A stretch of DNA of 64,000 nt, taken from positions 1 to 64,000 of the forward strand of contig NW_026463321.1 in the NCBI RefSeq assembly GCF_021730395.1. The letters run 5' to 3'. Under the pieces are notes generated by a model, which searched no databases, was not told where the DNA came from, and saw nothing but the letters and a program-made list of their open reading frames with translations. This document shows positions 1 to 11,939 of the stretch, one piece after another. The DNA comes from Mercenaria mercenaria. Taxonomy: Eukaryota; Mollusca; Bivalvia; Venerida; Veneridae. The position numbers and the translations under genes are program-made. Positions within the stretch are counted from its first letter, which is position 1. The number at the start of each line of letters is the position of its first letter.

Positions 1-1080
1 AATCAGTAAATGATACATTGTATCAGGCATAGATTAAACAGTGGTCAAATAAAAAGAGAAAGAAATACAAATCAAACTGGCATTGCTTCAAGGAAAAGAG
101 GAAAAGTTTCCATATATATTGTAGAAGGTTGTGGGAGCAAATTGTAAGCTATGTCTGTCTAAAAATATGTATTTTAGTGTCATACCTAAACTATTTTCCG
201 CCGATAACCACTCGGGCACTGTCAGTACATAGTTTTCCTACATTCCATGTCATAAAATCTTCACGGAACCATAACCGGAGACCTACATAAAAGATCTCTG
301 AAAAAAAAAGCCACACGTTCATGTAACACTCTACCCCTCCTTATGTCTTCCTCACAAAGAAAATTCTACCTCTAAGCAGACTCCAAATACTGCATGGATT
401 ACCTGAGTCACATGTTATCACCTGTGTGGAGTATTAACTATGCCAAAATTGAGCATCCCTGGGGCTGATAATGACTGTAAGTATCTGTTACTGGACTGAA
501 TTCCTGTATTTGTTTTGCTGAACAATCTCGGAGGATTTGATTCGACAGAAGAGTGTAAAATAAAGAAAACTTTCTTCAGAATCAGTTCTTTCAGCTAACT
601 CTCTTTAGGTCAGGCATTGCTGTTGCTTTTTCCATAGACTTCTATTATAATAAGAAATAACCCTGTCAAATACCCCAACATTGAGAAATGACTTTTAAAA
701 TATGATTCTCTCAGTAAGACAGCATTTCAAACACATAAAATAGCAAATTTTTATATAGGCATATCCAATCCATTTTCTTACAATTTTTCTACATGACAAA
801 CCTATCCCCCTTGTGGAGTGGCATTCAGAGGCAAAATGCCAACTGACGCCTATATTCTAAATGGAGAATTGAAAAGTCAAACATTCAGCCACACCTGAAA
901 ATTATTGCAAATTTCACAGAAAACACTGCAATGCTTGATTTTGACACACATTTCATGATTGTAAACATAACCTTTTAATTCATTTTACGTCTCATTTAAT
1001 ATTAAGGGGTTCTTAACACTTTTTTTTCAACCAATTTTTAGCCGCGTTTCAATTCCAACCTCAGACCTATACCGAGTCTA
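1..1080. other. AT-rich non-coding stretch
   Basis: No open frame of convincing length, no splice-flanked exon and no recognisable RNA gene. I see nothing beyond AT-rich intergenic DNA with short A/T runs. Confidence 0.5.
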
Positions 1081-1727
1081 AGGTGGCAGGGGAGTGCAGA
1101 TTTGCGAATTCCACATTGACGTGTGGGTACCAGTGTTGAAATATCCATAGAAATCTCGTTTTTGCTTATTTCTCTTTGAAACTACTATGGACTATTGCAG
1201 ATACTATAGACTACATAAAGACAACTCTCCGGTCCTATGCACCTGTCGCTTTCCATGCCAGATGTAGTGAAAATTGGCCAAATCACCCAAATTTTATAGA
1301 CCAAAATTAGCCTAACCGGGCCTCACTTTGAACTCTGCCATTCATCCATTTTGTATTTTTAAATCCAATTTCGTAGCATTTATGTATAGTGCGAACATAG
1401 ATGCATACCCAGGTGGTGTGGAATGTGTCTCCCAATCACCACTTTATTTCCCTAATTTTCACTTGAAAAAAAGTGGATGGATAACAGCCGAGCGTCTGGC
1501 CGACTTTTGTTCTGATGTTTATGTTTTAGCCTCAACCGGAAGTACGGAGCTAGGAATTTTAAAACACCCGCCATGTAGAATCATTAACCGTTCCTTATTC
1601 CCCAGATATATTAAAGAATTAATAATGATAAATAACCAGTAAGATAGATATGCCTTTATATCTACCCTGTCCTGTTTATACAGAAAATCGACAGGGGCCA
1701 AACTACGAAACCGCTCCCCTGCCACCT
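1081..1727 (+). mobile_element. Non-autonomous inverted-repeat DNA element, copy 1
   Basis: A 647-bp element bounded by 14-bp perfect terminal inverted repeats (AGGTGGCAGGGGAG at the left, its complement at the right) and by TA on both sides (1079-1080 and 1728-1729), as expected for a TA target duplication. There is no transposase frame: the 104-aa and 68-aa frames inside are not conserved in kind. It is nearly identical to the copy at 2401-3046. A MITE mobilised by a TA-targeting transposase (Tc1/mariner-like) is the simplest reading; the superfamily is inferred from the target only. Confidence 0.8.
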
Positions 1728-2400
1728 TAAGTTTTTAAGATGTTTAAATAAAATAAAATGTAACCTGTCCTGAATCCTAAGACACTTATAGTGATATCAA
1801 CTGAACAAAAAGTGTTGCCGTACCTTGCAAGATAGCCGGTGAATAAGCCAACAAAAGTGCCCACCCCTCCAAGCAAAAATCAGCCAAAATTTGCATTCTG
1901 AATCAAAGTAACCCCGAAAAACTATTTACTGCCTTTAAAGTTAATTTCACATGATATTTACATTTTAAAGCCTTTCAAATGTTAAAACCATGTACTTATA
2001 ATATAATTTTGGTATACAAATGCAGATTACCGTACTTATCCTATCGGGACACCCTTTAAAGGCCACCCATCCATCCTTTGGGGCCACCCCAGCCACTATA
2101 TAGCTTAATGGCATTGCTAGATATAGACACATGTGTTGCTTTTAAACAAAATGGCATTAATAGTCATTATTTAGGCACTAATTTCCTCTTTTGGCCGTTT
2201 TATGATACGAATCCTACTGGCTGGGGGTCCTTAGCTTCATTATTATATGGCCACCTACTGCCATTTTGGGACTCGCTAGGCCGAATTTAGTACTCAGGAA
2301 TGAATAAAAACCACTATAGGTTACAGTTCATTCCGTAATGGATTTAAATACATGCAAAAAGTCAATATTTGACTGGTTTGAAAATTTGTCTATTTTCCTA
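1728..2400. other. Spacer between the two twin elements
   Basis: 673 bp of non-coding DNA. The short frame at 2078-2290 has no recognisable domain and I do not accept it as a gene. Confidence 0.4.
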
Positions 2401-3046
2401 AGGTGGCAGGGGAGTGCAGATTTGCGAATTCCACATTGACGTGTGGGTACCAGTGTTGAAATATCCATAGAAATCTCGTTTTTGCTTATTTCTCTTTGAA
2501 ACTACTATGGACTATTGCAGATACTATAGACTACATAAAGACAACCCTCCGGTCCTATGCACCTGTCGCTTTCCATGCCAGATGTAGTGAAAATTGGCCA
2601 AATCACCCAAATTTTATAGACCAAAATTAGCCTAACCGGGCCTCACTTTGAACTCTGCCATTCATCCATTTTGTATTTTTAAATCCAATTTCGTAGCATT
2701 TATGTATAGTGCGAACATAGATGCATACCCAGGTGGTGTGGAATGTGTCCCAACCACCACTTTATTTCCCTAATTTTCACTTGAAAAAAAGTGGATGGAT
2801 AACAGCCGAGCGTCTGGCCGACTTTTTGTTCTGATGTTTATGTTTTAGCCTCAACCGGAAGTACGGAGCTAGGAATTTTAAAACACCCGCCATGTAGAAT
2901 CATTAACCGTTCCTTATTCCCCAGATATATTAAAGAATTAATAATGATAAATAACCAGTCAGATAGATATGCCTTTATATCTACCCTGTCCTGTTTATAC
3001 AGAAAATCGACAGGGGTCAAACTACGAAACCGCTCCCCTGCCACCT
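2401..3046 (+). mobile_element. Non-autonomous inverted-repeat DNA element, copy 2
   Basis: A 646-bp second copy in the same orientation with the same 14-bp terminal inverted repeats and TA flanks (2399-2400, 3047-3048). It differs from copy 1 at only a handful of positions, including a small change near 2750 and one extra T near 2822. The flanks differ, so these are two insertions rather than one tandem duplication that includes flanking DNA. Confidence 0.8.
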
Positions 3047-3098
3047 TAAGATTTATTCTACACTATCCGTATAGATGACGTTACGCCATATACACATG

Positions 3099-3123
3099 CA
3101 TATATATATATATATATATATAT
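3099..3123. repeat. (TA)n microsatellite
   Basis: A run of about 12 TA dinucleotides just right of the second inverted-repeat element. Confidence 0.85.
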
Positions 3124-5250
3124 AGAATACACATTCAAGTTCTGATCTAGCCGCTCATTGCTTTACATCATATATTTTATACATTCGTTCACTACGCGTG
3201 TGCTGTTATTTGTATTTGTTACATAAGGGAGATAAAGAGTGATATTCTTGCTCTGTATATCCCAATAATTGTTTCCCTTCAAGTATCATTGCAGCACATT
3301 TACTTTCAAAAATTGTAATGTACTCACGTCACCAGTATTATGTATTATAATCCGTTTTGAAGTCTAAGCGTAATTATTGCTATAGATTGCCTTCTTAAAA
3401 CATCATCATTACCATCCGTTCATTTTAAAGCATAATCGTTTTCATTTTTATAATCTTCTCTTCATTATCATCGTCACCGTAATTCTATTATTTGCTTTTA
3501 TATCATCATCATCATCATCAACGTCATCATCGTCGTCCTCTTCTTCTTCATGATCATTATAAAAACCATATCTCCATTATCTCTACGAAACAGCCTAGAT
3601 CAAGTGATGAAGGTTACAATTTAATTCAATTAAAATCTTCATTATAAAATATATCTTTGTTTTTATCACAAAAATCACAATGAAATCTGGGTAATATAAC
3701 ACAATTGACTTGTTAATGGTAATTGTGCATGTTGCAAGATCTCGAAAACTAAATGAATATTTATACAAACGCTGAACAATTAGGGTCTTTTCTGTAATTG
3801 TTCTATTCATCATACTATCCCCTCTTCAGAACACTGAAAAGCAACGTAACAGCAATATTTCCCTATCCCAAGGAAACTATTATCATGATTATACAGCAAT
3901 TTCTCTAACTACCAAACTGGTTCAAAGGCGTGACAAGGAAACGTTGCCTTCGCCAAAATGTGAATTTTATTGTCCGTATAAGGGAAAGCGAATTATTTTG
4001 TATATAAGCGGACAAATCATCAATGTGAAAATGGAAAATATGGTGCACTTACTGTCACTGAAATATAACATAGTTTCTTCTAAAAGATAACATAAATGTC
4101 TAAAATGTTGAAATTTAGTAAAATATTGTATAACATACTGCTTTTCAGTACATGTTTATATTAACAAGTATTTCTTTATTATTTTGTTTTTGTGCCCTTT
4201 ACAGCTAAAACCCAGTTATGTTCTTTTATCATTTTAGTCTATATCAGGTACCTTAAAAGAACCAAAACTATTGTACAATATCATTACAAACGGCTTAGCT
4301 TTAATCCATGTAATATTTAAAAGGCACAGAACAGCTTGATTAAGTATGAAAGCATATTTATATGGTAAATGAAATAAAATATTACATAATGTTTAAAGGA
4401 CAAATATTCCAAGAGATACAATATGATTTTACCCAAATATCCTAGCACTAAACGGTCGTCGCACATTTCTCCTTCCAACCAATTCGCTCAAACTTGTCAC
4501 TATATCATATTGTATAGAATGTGTGAACACAGTTGATTGGGCAAATATGGTGTTACTCTGTTTCCCACAAATGTAAATACTTCTGACATATAAAACAACA
4601 TTGTAATTACTATAAAATTAAACCAAATTATTAGGCAAATTGTGATTAATACAGGAAATGTATTGGAAACTTTGTGATATCAGTTATATACGTTGCAATC
4701 ATGTTGTCTGTCTATGCCGAATTCATAGGCTACTATATCCTGTTTAGTTTGTCATTGCTAACAAGTATAAAAAATAAAGTTAGGTTACATTTGGTTGTAC
4801 ACCCACCGAATCCAGGCTTTATTCTGCGTTTTCCGGATAAATGAGGTTACGCCATCACTTCCGGTTTTTTCAAACGTGCAGAACTACCATAAACATTTTT
4901 TAATCGATAGATATACTATAAGGAATAAAGAAGAATAATCAAGGTATTTGATTTTTGTTTCACGTTAATGGTTTTGTTATAAAATACAAATGACTACATA
5001 AATCTTTTATTAGACTGATATAGTTATCTATACATCATTTAAAGCACGACGGTCATCTAACACGTCGGACGTAAATTTGTGTTCCCCAAAACCGGTGAAA
5101 TCACATGAAATCCCATTCTGAAAGAATTTGAATCCATTTCATGTAGAAGAAACCGTTGCTGCTGATATAAATTTTCAAAAGCAAATCCGATAACATCATT
5201 TTTTTGTACCGCGTTTGTATATATGTGCGTGTTTTCGCTTATATAATCTG
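3124..5250. other. Non-coding stretch with TCA/TCG-rich low complexity
   Basis: An imperfect ATC/GTC/TTC trinucleotide tract lies at about 3501-3550. Otherwise it is AT-rich DNA with no supported gene. The frames at 3595-3813 and 5057-5421 show no domain. Confidence 0.4.
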
Positions 5251-5252
5251 TG

Positions 5253-5405
5253 AAAAGATCCTTTGTAAGCATAAAATCCCATCAAGCAATATAAAAGCAC
5301 TCTCCGTTTGAATGAGTCTGGTCATAAGAGGTAATGAAATGTGAAATGAAACACCCCGAACGCCCATTTGCACCGGTATATAAATAAACGGAACTATATG
5401 ATCAT
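5253..5405 (+). repeat. Dispersed ~150-bp repeat, diverged copy
   Basis: Shares its order of blocks (AAAGATCC near the left, then GAGTCTG, then AGGTAATGAAATG, then an ACGCCC-like block) with copies at 20,609, 63,785 and, inverted, 26,440 and 46,960. The family is unknown to me; no terminal repeats are obvious. Confidence 0.5.
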
Positions 5406-5609
5406 TAATTATTGAATGCACTCTATTATCTCAAAGGATATCAGAATTATGATATATTATACTTTTATCTGACGCCAAATAATAAGGTTTCTGTTACAAC
5501 TCGACAGCGTGTCGAGCCTATTTGAAATACAAACTCTCTTATAGGAAAAACAAAAACACAAATGGTATCATAATATGAGTAAGGTTATGACTCCATTGGT
5601 GTTTAAACT

Positions 5610-5910
5610 GACAATCTCGGACTGAGTGGCCTCACTTTATCCAGTAGTCAAGCACTCTCCCTTTGAATTAAATGTTTTCGTCCCGACAGTATTTACAAGT
5701 TCTTCTTAAATTTAAACAAATGAGTTTGAATCCCGGTACACTACCCTCTGTTATTTCCGAGATTCGCCCGTGTGTCTCCCGCGTAACTAATAGGCCAGTA
5801 CTGCAGACTAGTTCAGGGACTTTGCGTGTATTGGTGCTACAAACGGGCAGGTTAAAAATGAGACTGCCTATGCACAAAGTGCTGGGTCAAATAAGCAGAA
5901 CAGGCCTAAT
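5610..5910 (+). mobile_element. Old tRNA-derived SINE relic (same family as 63,069)
   Basis: After a decayed tRNA-like head (TTTGAATCCCGG at 5727 is a B-box remnant), the body matches the SINE at 63,069 in order: CTCCCGCGTAACTAATAGGCC, then a GCGTGT block, then GGGCAGGTTAAA, then AAGCAGAACAGGCCT. It is heavily diverged and probably old. Confidence 0.6.
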
Positions 5911-6129
5911 CTTATGGGCTTTTGTCTTTCTATTCTTGAGGTCTTTTCTCGCTCAGTCCGTTATTCCGTCTGTCCATCAAATTTTTATGTGTACTCAACT
6001 CCAACAGTTTTCACGATTCAAATTAAACTTGGTATACATCGTCATCAGGTGGACATGCCCATGTTGTCCAGACCTTCATCCCATGTATGGTCTTTTTTCT
6101 AATTATTGTTTACACGCGTAATACACACA

Positions 6130-8110
6130 TATATATTTTATTGAAATAGAACAAAAAATATTTCAGACACCGTGGTCCGACATTGCTTAGGCTTGTAATA
6201 TCGTGAGCGGTTCTCACTTTTTATGCAGTAAATTTCAATTTTAAGTGCATCATGCCTGACAAAGATGTGTTCTGCGACACGCAGAAACCATTTACCTATT
6301 GCCAACTTTATTTGAATGGTTATGCATATCAACTTTTGCTATGTCAAATTTCAATTTTTGTCCTAACTGCGACCTTTATTCTGCCTTAATCACTGAACTG
6401 TTTTATCTCCGAAGGACCTCTGATTGTACCTCACATGCTTTAAAAACACACGTGTTCATTGCAATAGAGCGAAACACAGTGGACCGATATTACTGAGGCT
6501 TTTAATGTCATGTGCGGTTCTAATTTTGTCCGGCGTAAAATTTCAAGTGCGTGGAACCCTATAGTTTTGTGATAGACTGAAACAATTCATCCAGCGCCAA
6601 ATATATTTCAAATCGTAATTCATATTAACTTTGGCTATGTATGAATTCTATTTTTGTCTAAATTCAGTCATTCTGCCCTATGCACTGAACCGAGTTAGCA
6701 ATGAAGCATATCATATTGTAATTCCAAAGCTTAAATGCAAATAGACATTTTCGTTGCAATAGAGTGACTTGTACAAATGTGCTAAGACTGGTAATGTATG
6801 TGCGGTTCTCACTTATCAGAGGTAAAATGTCATTTGAGCGCCTTGGACCGTATGAGTTCTGTGACAGACAAAAACAATTCAAATAGCTCAAAATATAATT
6901 CAAAATTTATACATATGAACATTTGATTTATCAAAACATTATTGAGATGGTCATTCTGTCGTTACAACTTAGCCAGTTTGGCACCAAACCTCTTCTACTT
7001 GTTGTTCAAAAGCCCAATAAACAGATATCTTGCAATAGAGCGGAAATCATTCTATTCAGTGTTCCGATATTACTGAGGCTAGAAATATCGTGTGCGATTT
7101 TCACTTTTCCGGTGTAAAATGTAAATGAACCGTTCAAGATTGAGTTCTCTGACAGACAGAAACAATTCATACAGTGCAAAATATATTTCAAAGGCTATGC
7201 ATATGAACCTTTGCTGCGTAACGTTTCAAGTTTTGACCCAATTATTAAGACCATCAATTTGCCCTAACCACGAAACCAATTTGGCTCTGAGGTACCTCAA
7301 ATTGTAGTTCACAAGCTTAATAAAGAGATATATTTTCGTTCAACAGAGCGAAAAGAAACACACCTTAGTCAAAGTGATCCGTAATTACTAAAGCTTCAGA
7401 CAGTCATTTTGTCCTAACCATTGACCCGATGTGGCAGCAAATGTTTTCATTGCAATAGAGTGAAAAACATCTCAGACACATTTTCCCGCATTTGCTTGAA
7501 GTCCAAATATTGTGCATAGCTGTCATTTTTTACTTCATTAAGTTTGAATTTGGAGTACGTTGGGCCGTATGAAGATGAGTTCTGTGACAGACAGAAACAA
7601 TTCACGCAACGCGAAATATATTTCAAAGATCAGGTATATTAACTTTTGCTATGTGAAATTTCAATTTGTGTCGTCCTGCCCTAGCAACTGAACCAATTTG
7701 GCAGCGAAACCCCTCTAATTGTAGTTCACAAGCTTAATAGAAATTATAAATCAATGTAATAGAGCAACTAGCACTTTAAACACTGTGGCCGCATATTACT
7801 AAGGCTTGTAATTGCGTGTGCGATTCTGACTGTGTCAGGTGTAAAAAAAGTTATTTTGGGTTCGTTGAGTCGTGTACGAATGAGTTCTTTGGCAGAATGA
7901 AACTTTTCATCCAGCGCGAAATACCATACGCCATGTATGTTAACTTTCCCGATATAAAATTTCACTGTTTGGTGGAATTAGGACTGTCATCATCCTGCAC
8001 TAAGCACTAAACCGATTTTTGCAGCAAAACCCTTCTAATTATAATTAAAAAGCTTAATACACAGATATATTTCTATTGCAATAGGGCGAAAAACATCTAA
8101 GTTACAGTGG
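6130..8110. repeat. Diverged satellite, units of ~310 bp
   Basis: At least six imperfect direct units. The anchor GCAATAGAGCGAAA (or a near variant) recurs near 6144, 6465, 6765, 7034, 7342, 7451, 7758 and 8078, giving spacings of about 321, 300, 269, 308, 109 (a cut unit), 307 and 320. Each unit continues with CGATATTACTGAGGCT, a GTGCGGTTCTCACTTT block, GAGTTCTGTGACAGACAGAAAC, an AATATATTTCAAA block and an AGCTTAATA block. Units differ by many substitutions. The short frames found here are by-products of the repeat and are not genes. Confidence 0.85.
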
Positions 8111-8294
8111 TTCGATATTACATACGTTTTTGGTTCTTAAGGTTTGCTTTTTATATATTTATACACGAGCATTTTTATGTTTTACATGCCATGCCTTTTT
8201 GTTTCCATTACGTGTGTTAGAGATTCACCTGGAGGGGATTACTTTTATTTACACAGTCCCATGTCTTTGGAACATGGTGGGGGTAAGAGTGAGG

Positions 8295-8392
8295 TTGGGT
8301 GCGCACCATAAACCGGTTTAAGCTCCCCAGTGGTATTTTTGCCACTGACCGTTCCAAGGCGGTGCCCCACTGTGTTCCTTTGTTTGTTCGTT
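8295..8392 (+). repeat. Dispersed repeat with AAACCGGTTTAAGC core
   Basis: The block AAACCGGTTTAAGC, then GTGGTATTTTTGCCACTGACCG, then CCCACTGTGTTCC recurs inverted at 11,030-11,095. It continues into the GT-rich tandem repeat. Likely part of a bivalve dispersed element. Confidence 0.5.
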
Positions 8393-8517
8393 TTGTCCTT
8401 GTGTGTTGACTTTGTGTGCGCGCTTGTGTGTATGCTTATTGTTCGTCTTGTCCTTATGTGTTGGCTTTGAGTGTGTGTGTGTGTGTTGTTCGTTTTGTCC
8501 TGATGTGTAAGCTTTGA

Positions 8518-8556
<39 letters not shown>
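8386..8556. repeat. GT-rich minisatellite and (GT)n microsatellite
   Basis: Three imperfect units of about 50 bp start with GTTCGTTTTGTCC at 8386, 8441 and 8488. The second ends in a (GT)n tract and the third leads into a longer one at about 8521-8556. The frames rich in TH or CV here come from the dinucleotide repeat. Confidence 0.85.
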
Positions 8557-8557
<1 letters not shown>

Positions 8558-8903
8558 TGCACGCGTTTGCGTGCTGGGGGTTCGTTTTGAGGAGGCTGCG
8601 CTTTTGGTGCTTGGCATTCCCTGTTTGATATTTTTCTTTGTTTTTTTTACAAGTAATAAGCGGTCTCCAGTTATTGACAGAACACCGTTTTCCGCCTCAG
8701 TGACCCTGTGACCAGCTAATGAAAACAGCAGGAGTTACCTAATTATCCATAGTAAACATCTTTTAAAGATTAAAGGCAATTATGTCAACCGTTGTCCATT
8801 TGTAAGTTCGAAACCGTTATCAGTTTCAATGTTATTGTATCTGTGGCCTACTGATCCAAAAGTCTATTGACACGACACGTTTGATAGCTCAATGCCAACA
8901 CAT

Positions 8904-9104
8904 TTAACCTTTACCCTTGCCAAATTTCTGAAATAAACTGGTCCTTCATTCAATTTGGGCAGTACCACTTATCATTCAAAGGGGTGTTCACTGAAAATTT
9001 AATGACTGAATAGCGAACAGTGCAGACCATGAATATGCAAGCTGATCTTTGTCTGCACTGGTCGCAAAGGCAGAATCACTTGCCGCCAGCAGTCTAAAGG
9101 TTAA
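8904..9104 (-). mobile_element. Short MITE-like element with TTAACCTTTA ends
   Basis: About 200 bp bounded by TTAACCTTTA at the left and TAAAGGTTAA at the right. Inside, GTGCAGACC and GGTCTGCAC-like blocks form an internal inverted pair, and the order of blocks matches a MITE I know as widespread in bivalve genomes. Diverged copy, no coding potential. Confidence 0.6.
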
Positions 9105-9266
9105 GAATAAATATAGTGATGCACTCCATGAAACATCTTTGGTGATATATATTTCTCAATAAATAAGATTTGCTAGTCATGTTGAATACTTCAATAAACG
9201 CAAACAATACATTACCAAAAGTTCTTTAGCAGGGTCGCAACAACCTACCTTAAGATCAACATACCA

Positions 9267-9513
9267 GCCATAAGAGGGCAAGTGGTTAGGGTCACTGACT
9301 TCAAATTACCTGCCATTCCTTGATGTGGGTCCAAGTCTCACTTTGGGCATAGAATACTTCAACTGATGGCCGACCGGTGGTTTTACTCAGGTGGTCCATA
9401 ATGAAAAAAAAATGCCCAAAGGCGTACATGAAATATTTTACCACCATAAGCTGGAAAGTGTCCAAATGTCATATAAGTGTGTCTGTGTGACGTAAAACCA
9501 AACAAAACAACAT
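9267..9513 (+). mobile_element. Degenerate tRNA-derived SINE (12.5-kb family)
   Basis: Carries the same head (AAGTGGTTAGGGTCACTGACTT), B-box remnant, middle and tail (GTGTGACGTAAAACCAAACA) as the SINE at 12,537-12,817, with many changes and a poly-A interruption. Old copy. Confidence 0.65.
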
Positions 9514-10140
9514 ATGTTCAAGAGCTCGATTTCTATTCACTGAAAAAATAATATAGGAAATTTACAGGTACTTATTAATTTCGTAATGAAACTAGTTAGG
9601 GCGTAACTGTATTAAACGTAGATCTATGCAAGTCTGCCCAATCATCCTTCACAACTTTACCTGAGGTAAACTAAGTTGCCATGATCTTTTGATAAGATAA
9701 CATTTTGTTTTATATGTCTTGATAAGATGGTAAAATTTAGATATAGATAAAAACAGATGATCAAATTACATGTAAAATAAAGAAAATTTAGATACTGAAG
9801 CAAAAGAATTATTCTAATCACTTTGTTGATACCAATAGATGTAGCTCTACTGCTAAAAATAGAAATGGAATATCTATTTCAAGGTTATACTACCAAAATA
9901 CCAGGGAAAAAAATAAAAAACAAAACCCCCCAAAAAAACTATAATTTAAAAATGTTTTTGATTAAGTTGGTTGCGTATTTGAGGCCAAACTGTGAATGAT
10001 ATACAGGCCTGAGTTATCAATTATGGTGGATGATTCATGACATTCCGGTATTTCGCATTGGCTTGCGCGTGGTTTACGCCAAGACGAAATTTAATGTTTT
10101 ATTGTTCTGCGTTGGCGGGCGCGCCAAATTGACACATGTT
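9514..10140. other. Non-coding AT-rich stretch
   Basis: No supported gene. Contains an A/C-rich low-complexity run near 9900-9945 and a GC-richer block near 10,040-10,140. Confidence 0.4.
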
Positions 10141-10148
10141 TTTTAAAA

Positions 10149-10239
10149 CATTCGTTATGCTGCTTTGGCGTATGCACCATGGCGACACAATGAAATGTTC
10201 TACAAAAAGCGGTGTGCACGACAACGCGACATAACGAAT
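10149..10239. repeat. Imperfect inverted repeat (29-bp arms, ~32-bp loop)
   Basis: Left arm 10,149-10,178 (ATTCGTTATG, then GC, then GCACC) and right arm 10,211-10,239 (GGTGTGCACG, then CGC, then CATAACGAAT) are complementary with several mismatches. The GC-rich setting suggests part of a small transposable element. Confidence 0.55.
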
Positions 10240-10384
10240 TTTTATAATCAGCCACCACCATCAACAAATTGTCAATGCGATATTATAGGTTAGTTTATAC
10301 TTATTCGCTTTAGATTGATTGTGAAGCAAGTTCCGCAGCTTTTAGTAACCATTCTCGGCAACCATTTCCTTTTGGAATCCATCG

Positions 10385-10560
10385 ACATGAGGGTACGAGA
10401 TAAAAGAAGTCAGTGTCCCTTTTAGTGCTAGGCGACAAGCAAGGTTGGTACTTGTACCATTTTCACGTCTTTGGTATGACGCGGCCCGAGATCTAACTAA
10501 CGATCCCCGCACTCCAAGCGGACACTCTACCACTAGTCGGCCTAGGCGGTTATGTGATGT
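10385..10560 (-). mobile_element. tRNA-derived SINE fragment, second family
   Basis: Read on the minus strand it has a tRNA-like head (CTAGTGGTAGAGTGTCCGCT, then a GATCTCGGGCC block in the B-box position) followed by CGCGTCATACCAAAGACGTG and ATGGTAC. This is the order of a SINE common in bivalves. Diverged and truncated; the 79-aa frame here is not a gene. Confidence 0.6.
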
Positions 10561-10580
10561 TATAGCAAAACATGAATACA

Positions 10581-11029
10581 TAGGTTACAAAATATGAGGT
10601 AGAATTTCTATTAGCGTTGAAAAACCGGTGCATTCGAGTTCATCGATACAGTGTGTTACATCAATTGGACATAATCTGTGCTGCACTTCGGTATATTAGT
10701 TTGTCCTCTCATATTTCAAAGACAGACAATTATTTAGATAAAAGTAATTTGATTTCGGCTGTTATTAGGTCAAGGAAACCCCATACGCAGGTCAATGTAA
10801 ATAAAGCAGATAACAATATCAGTCCTTATGTATAACTTATTTCTACTATTGTATCATAGACAACAAGTCCAGAACTATAACAGAAAAAGCCATATTCACA
10901 GAACGCAGTCGTCGCCCATAAAGTACTCCAAATGGAAACGTGGGGTAGGTGTACACGCAGGTTTCGAACCTTAACGAAGGCTATGATGAAACATAGAAGT
11001 TGCAAACAGAATCAAACATACATGAAAAA
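10581..11029. other. Non-coding stretch
   Basis: No supported gene. The 72-aa frame at 10,617-10,835 has no domain and does not start with ATG. Confidence 0.4.
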
Positions 11030-11095
11030 GGAACACAACTGGGAACGGCATCAGAACGGTCAGTGGCAAAACCACCACAGAGCGGTTTAAGCTAT
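11030..11095 (-). repeat. Dispersed repeat with AAACCG core, inverted copy
   Basis: The reverse complement matches 8,310-8,390 through TTTTGCCACTGACCGTTC and GTGTTCCTTT. Short and diverged. Confidence 0.45.
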
Positions 11096-11935
11096 ATACT
11101 TATCGAAGCTTATATTGCCTCTTGATATTTTCACAATATTTTTAATAATCAGTGCTGTAACCAGCCCTGAAAAAAACACCGAGGCAGAATTCTTTCGGAA
11201 AAGAGTTGTAACATAGTTACATTTGTACATATTTGTATTATCATGTGTTGATGAATTATTGTTTTGTCATTGATTTTATTTACTTTTGATGTTTATTTAA
11301 ATCGCATACATGTATTACATATATATATATTGCATTTCAATTTTGTCTTAAAATTATACGTGTAACCAATTTGCCAGATCACGAATTCTATTTGCAAACT
11401 TGTAAACAACAGATGTTATATGAGTGCTACATCACGTTCCTTATTAACATTTGTCATAACTATATTCTCCAAGTTTTTTCACATGCGTTTAAATTCATGA
11501 TGTATAATTTTAGTAATATGTTAATCCAAAGGTGATATATATGAAGTCTTATCTAATCAAGATTCTAACTATCGCGTGATTTGTAATATCCGCCATGCTA
11601 CTAGAGTAGGTAGAAATTATAACTTAACTGCCAATCAAAAATGTTTTACAGTAACTGTAAGTCTAACTGTGAGACACCAAGATATATGTGCTATAAAAAT
11701 TTGTATTCTTAGATTCATGATTATCTTTTCTGTTTTCTGTTTTGTTTTATCTGAGTAAGCATGAAATAAGAATAAATGTGGTAGTAAACCTTGTAACTAA
11801 ACTTTTACGATCACGGAGTGACTACGCTCAAGAGTGTTGCATATATGGGCTTAGGTACAAACTAATTAATTTGAACATTTTGTCTTCAATTATAAGAAAG
11901 CACATGGAGTTGTGGAATATGTTAAGGTAGGGTTA
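11096..11935. other. Non-coding AT-rich stretch
   Basis: No supported gene or RNA. The short frames at 11,576 and 11,742 lack any recognisable feature. Confidence 0.4.
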
Positions 11936-11939
11936 CAGG

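Noticed and set aside
1328-1642. 104-codon open frame on the plus strand
   Set aside because: It lies inside the 647-bp inverted-repeat element, and the other copy breaks it by small changes, so it is not under coding constraint.
3595-3813. Small hydrophobic protein on the minus strand
   Set aside because: AT-rich chance frame, no start context, no homologue in view.
5672-6121. 149-codon open frame on the plus strand
   Set aside because: It overlaps an old SINE and the edge of the satellite, with no domain.
8245-8617. Open frames rich in Thr-His or Cys-Val
   Set aside because: Translation of a GT dinucleotide repeat.
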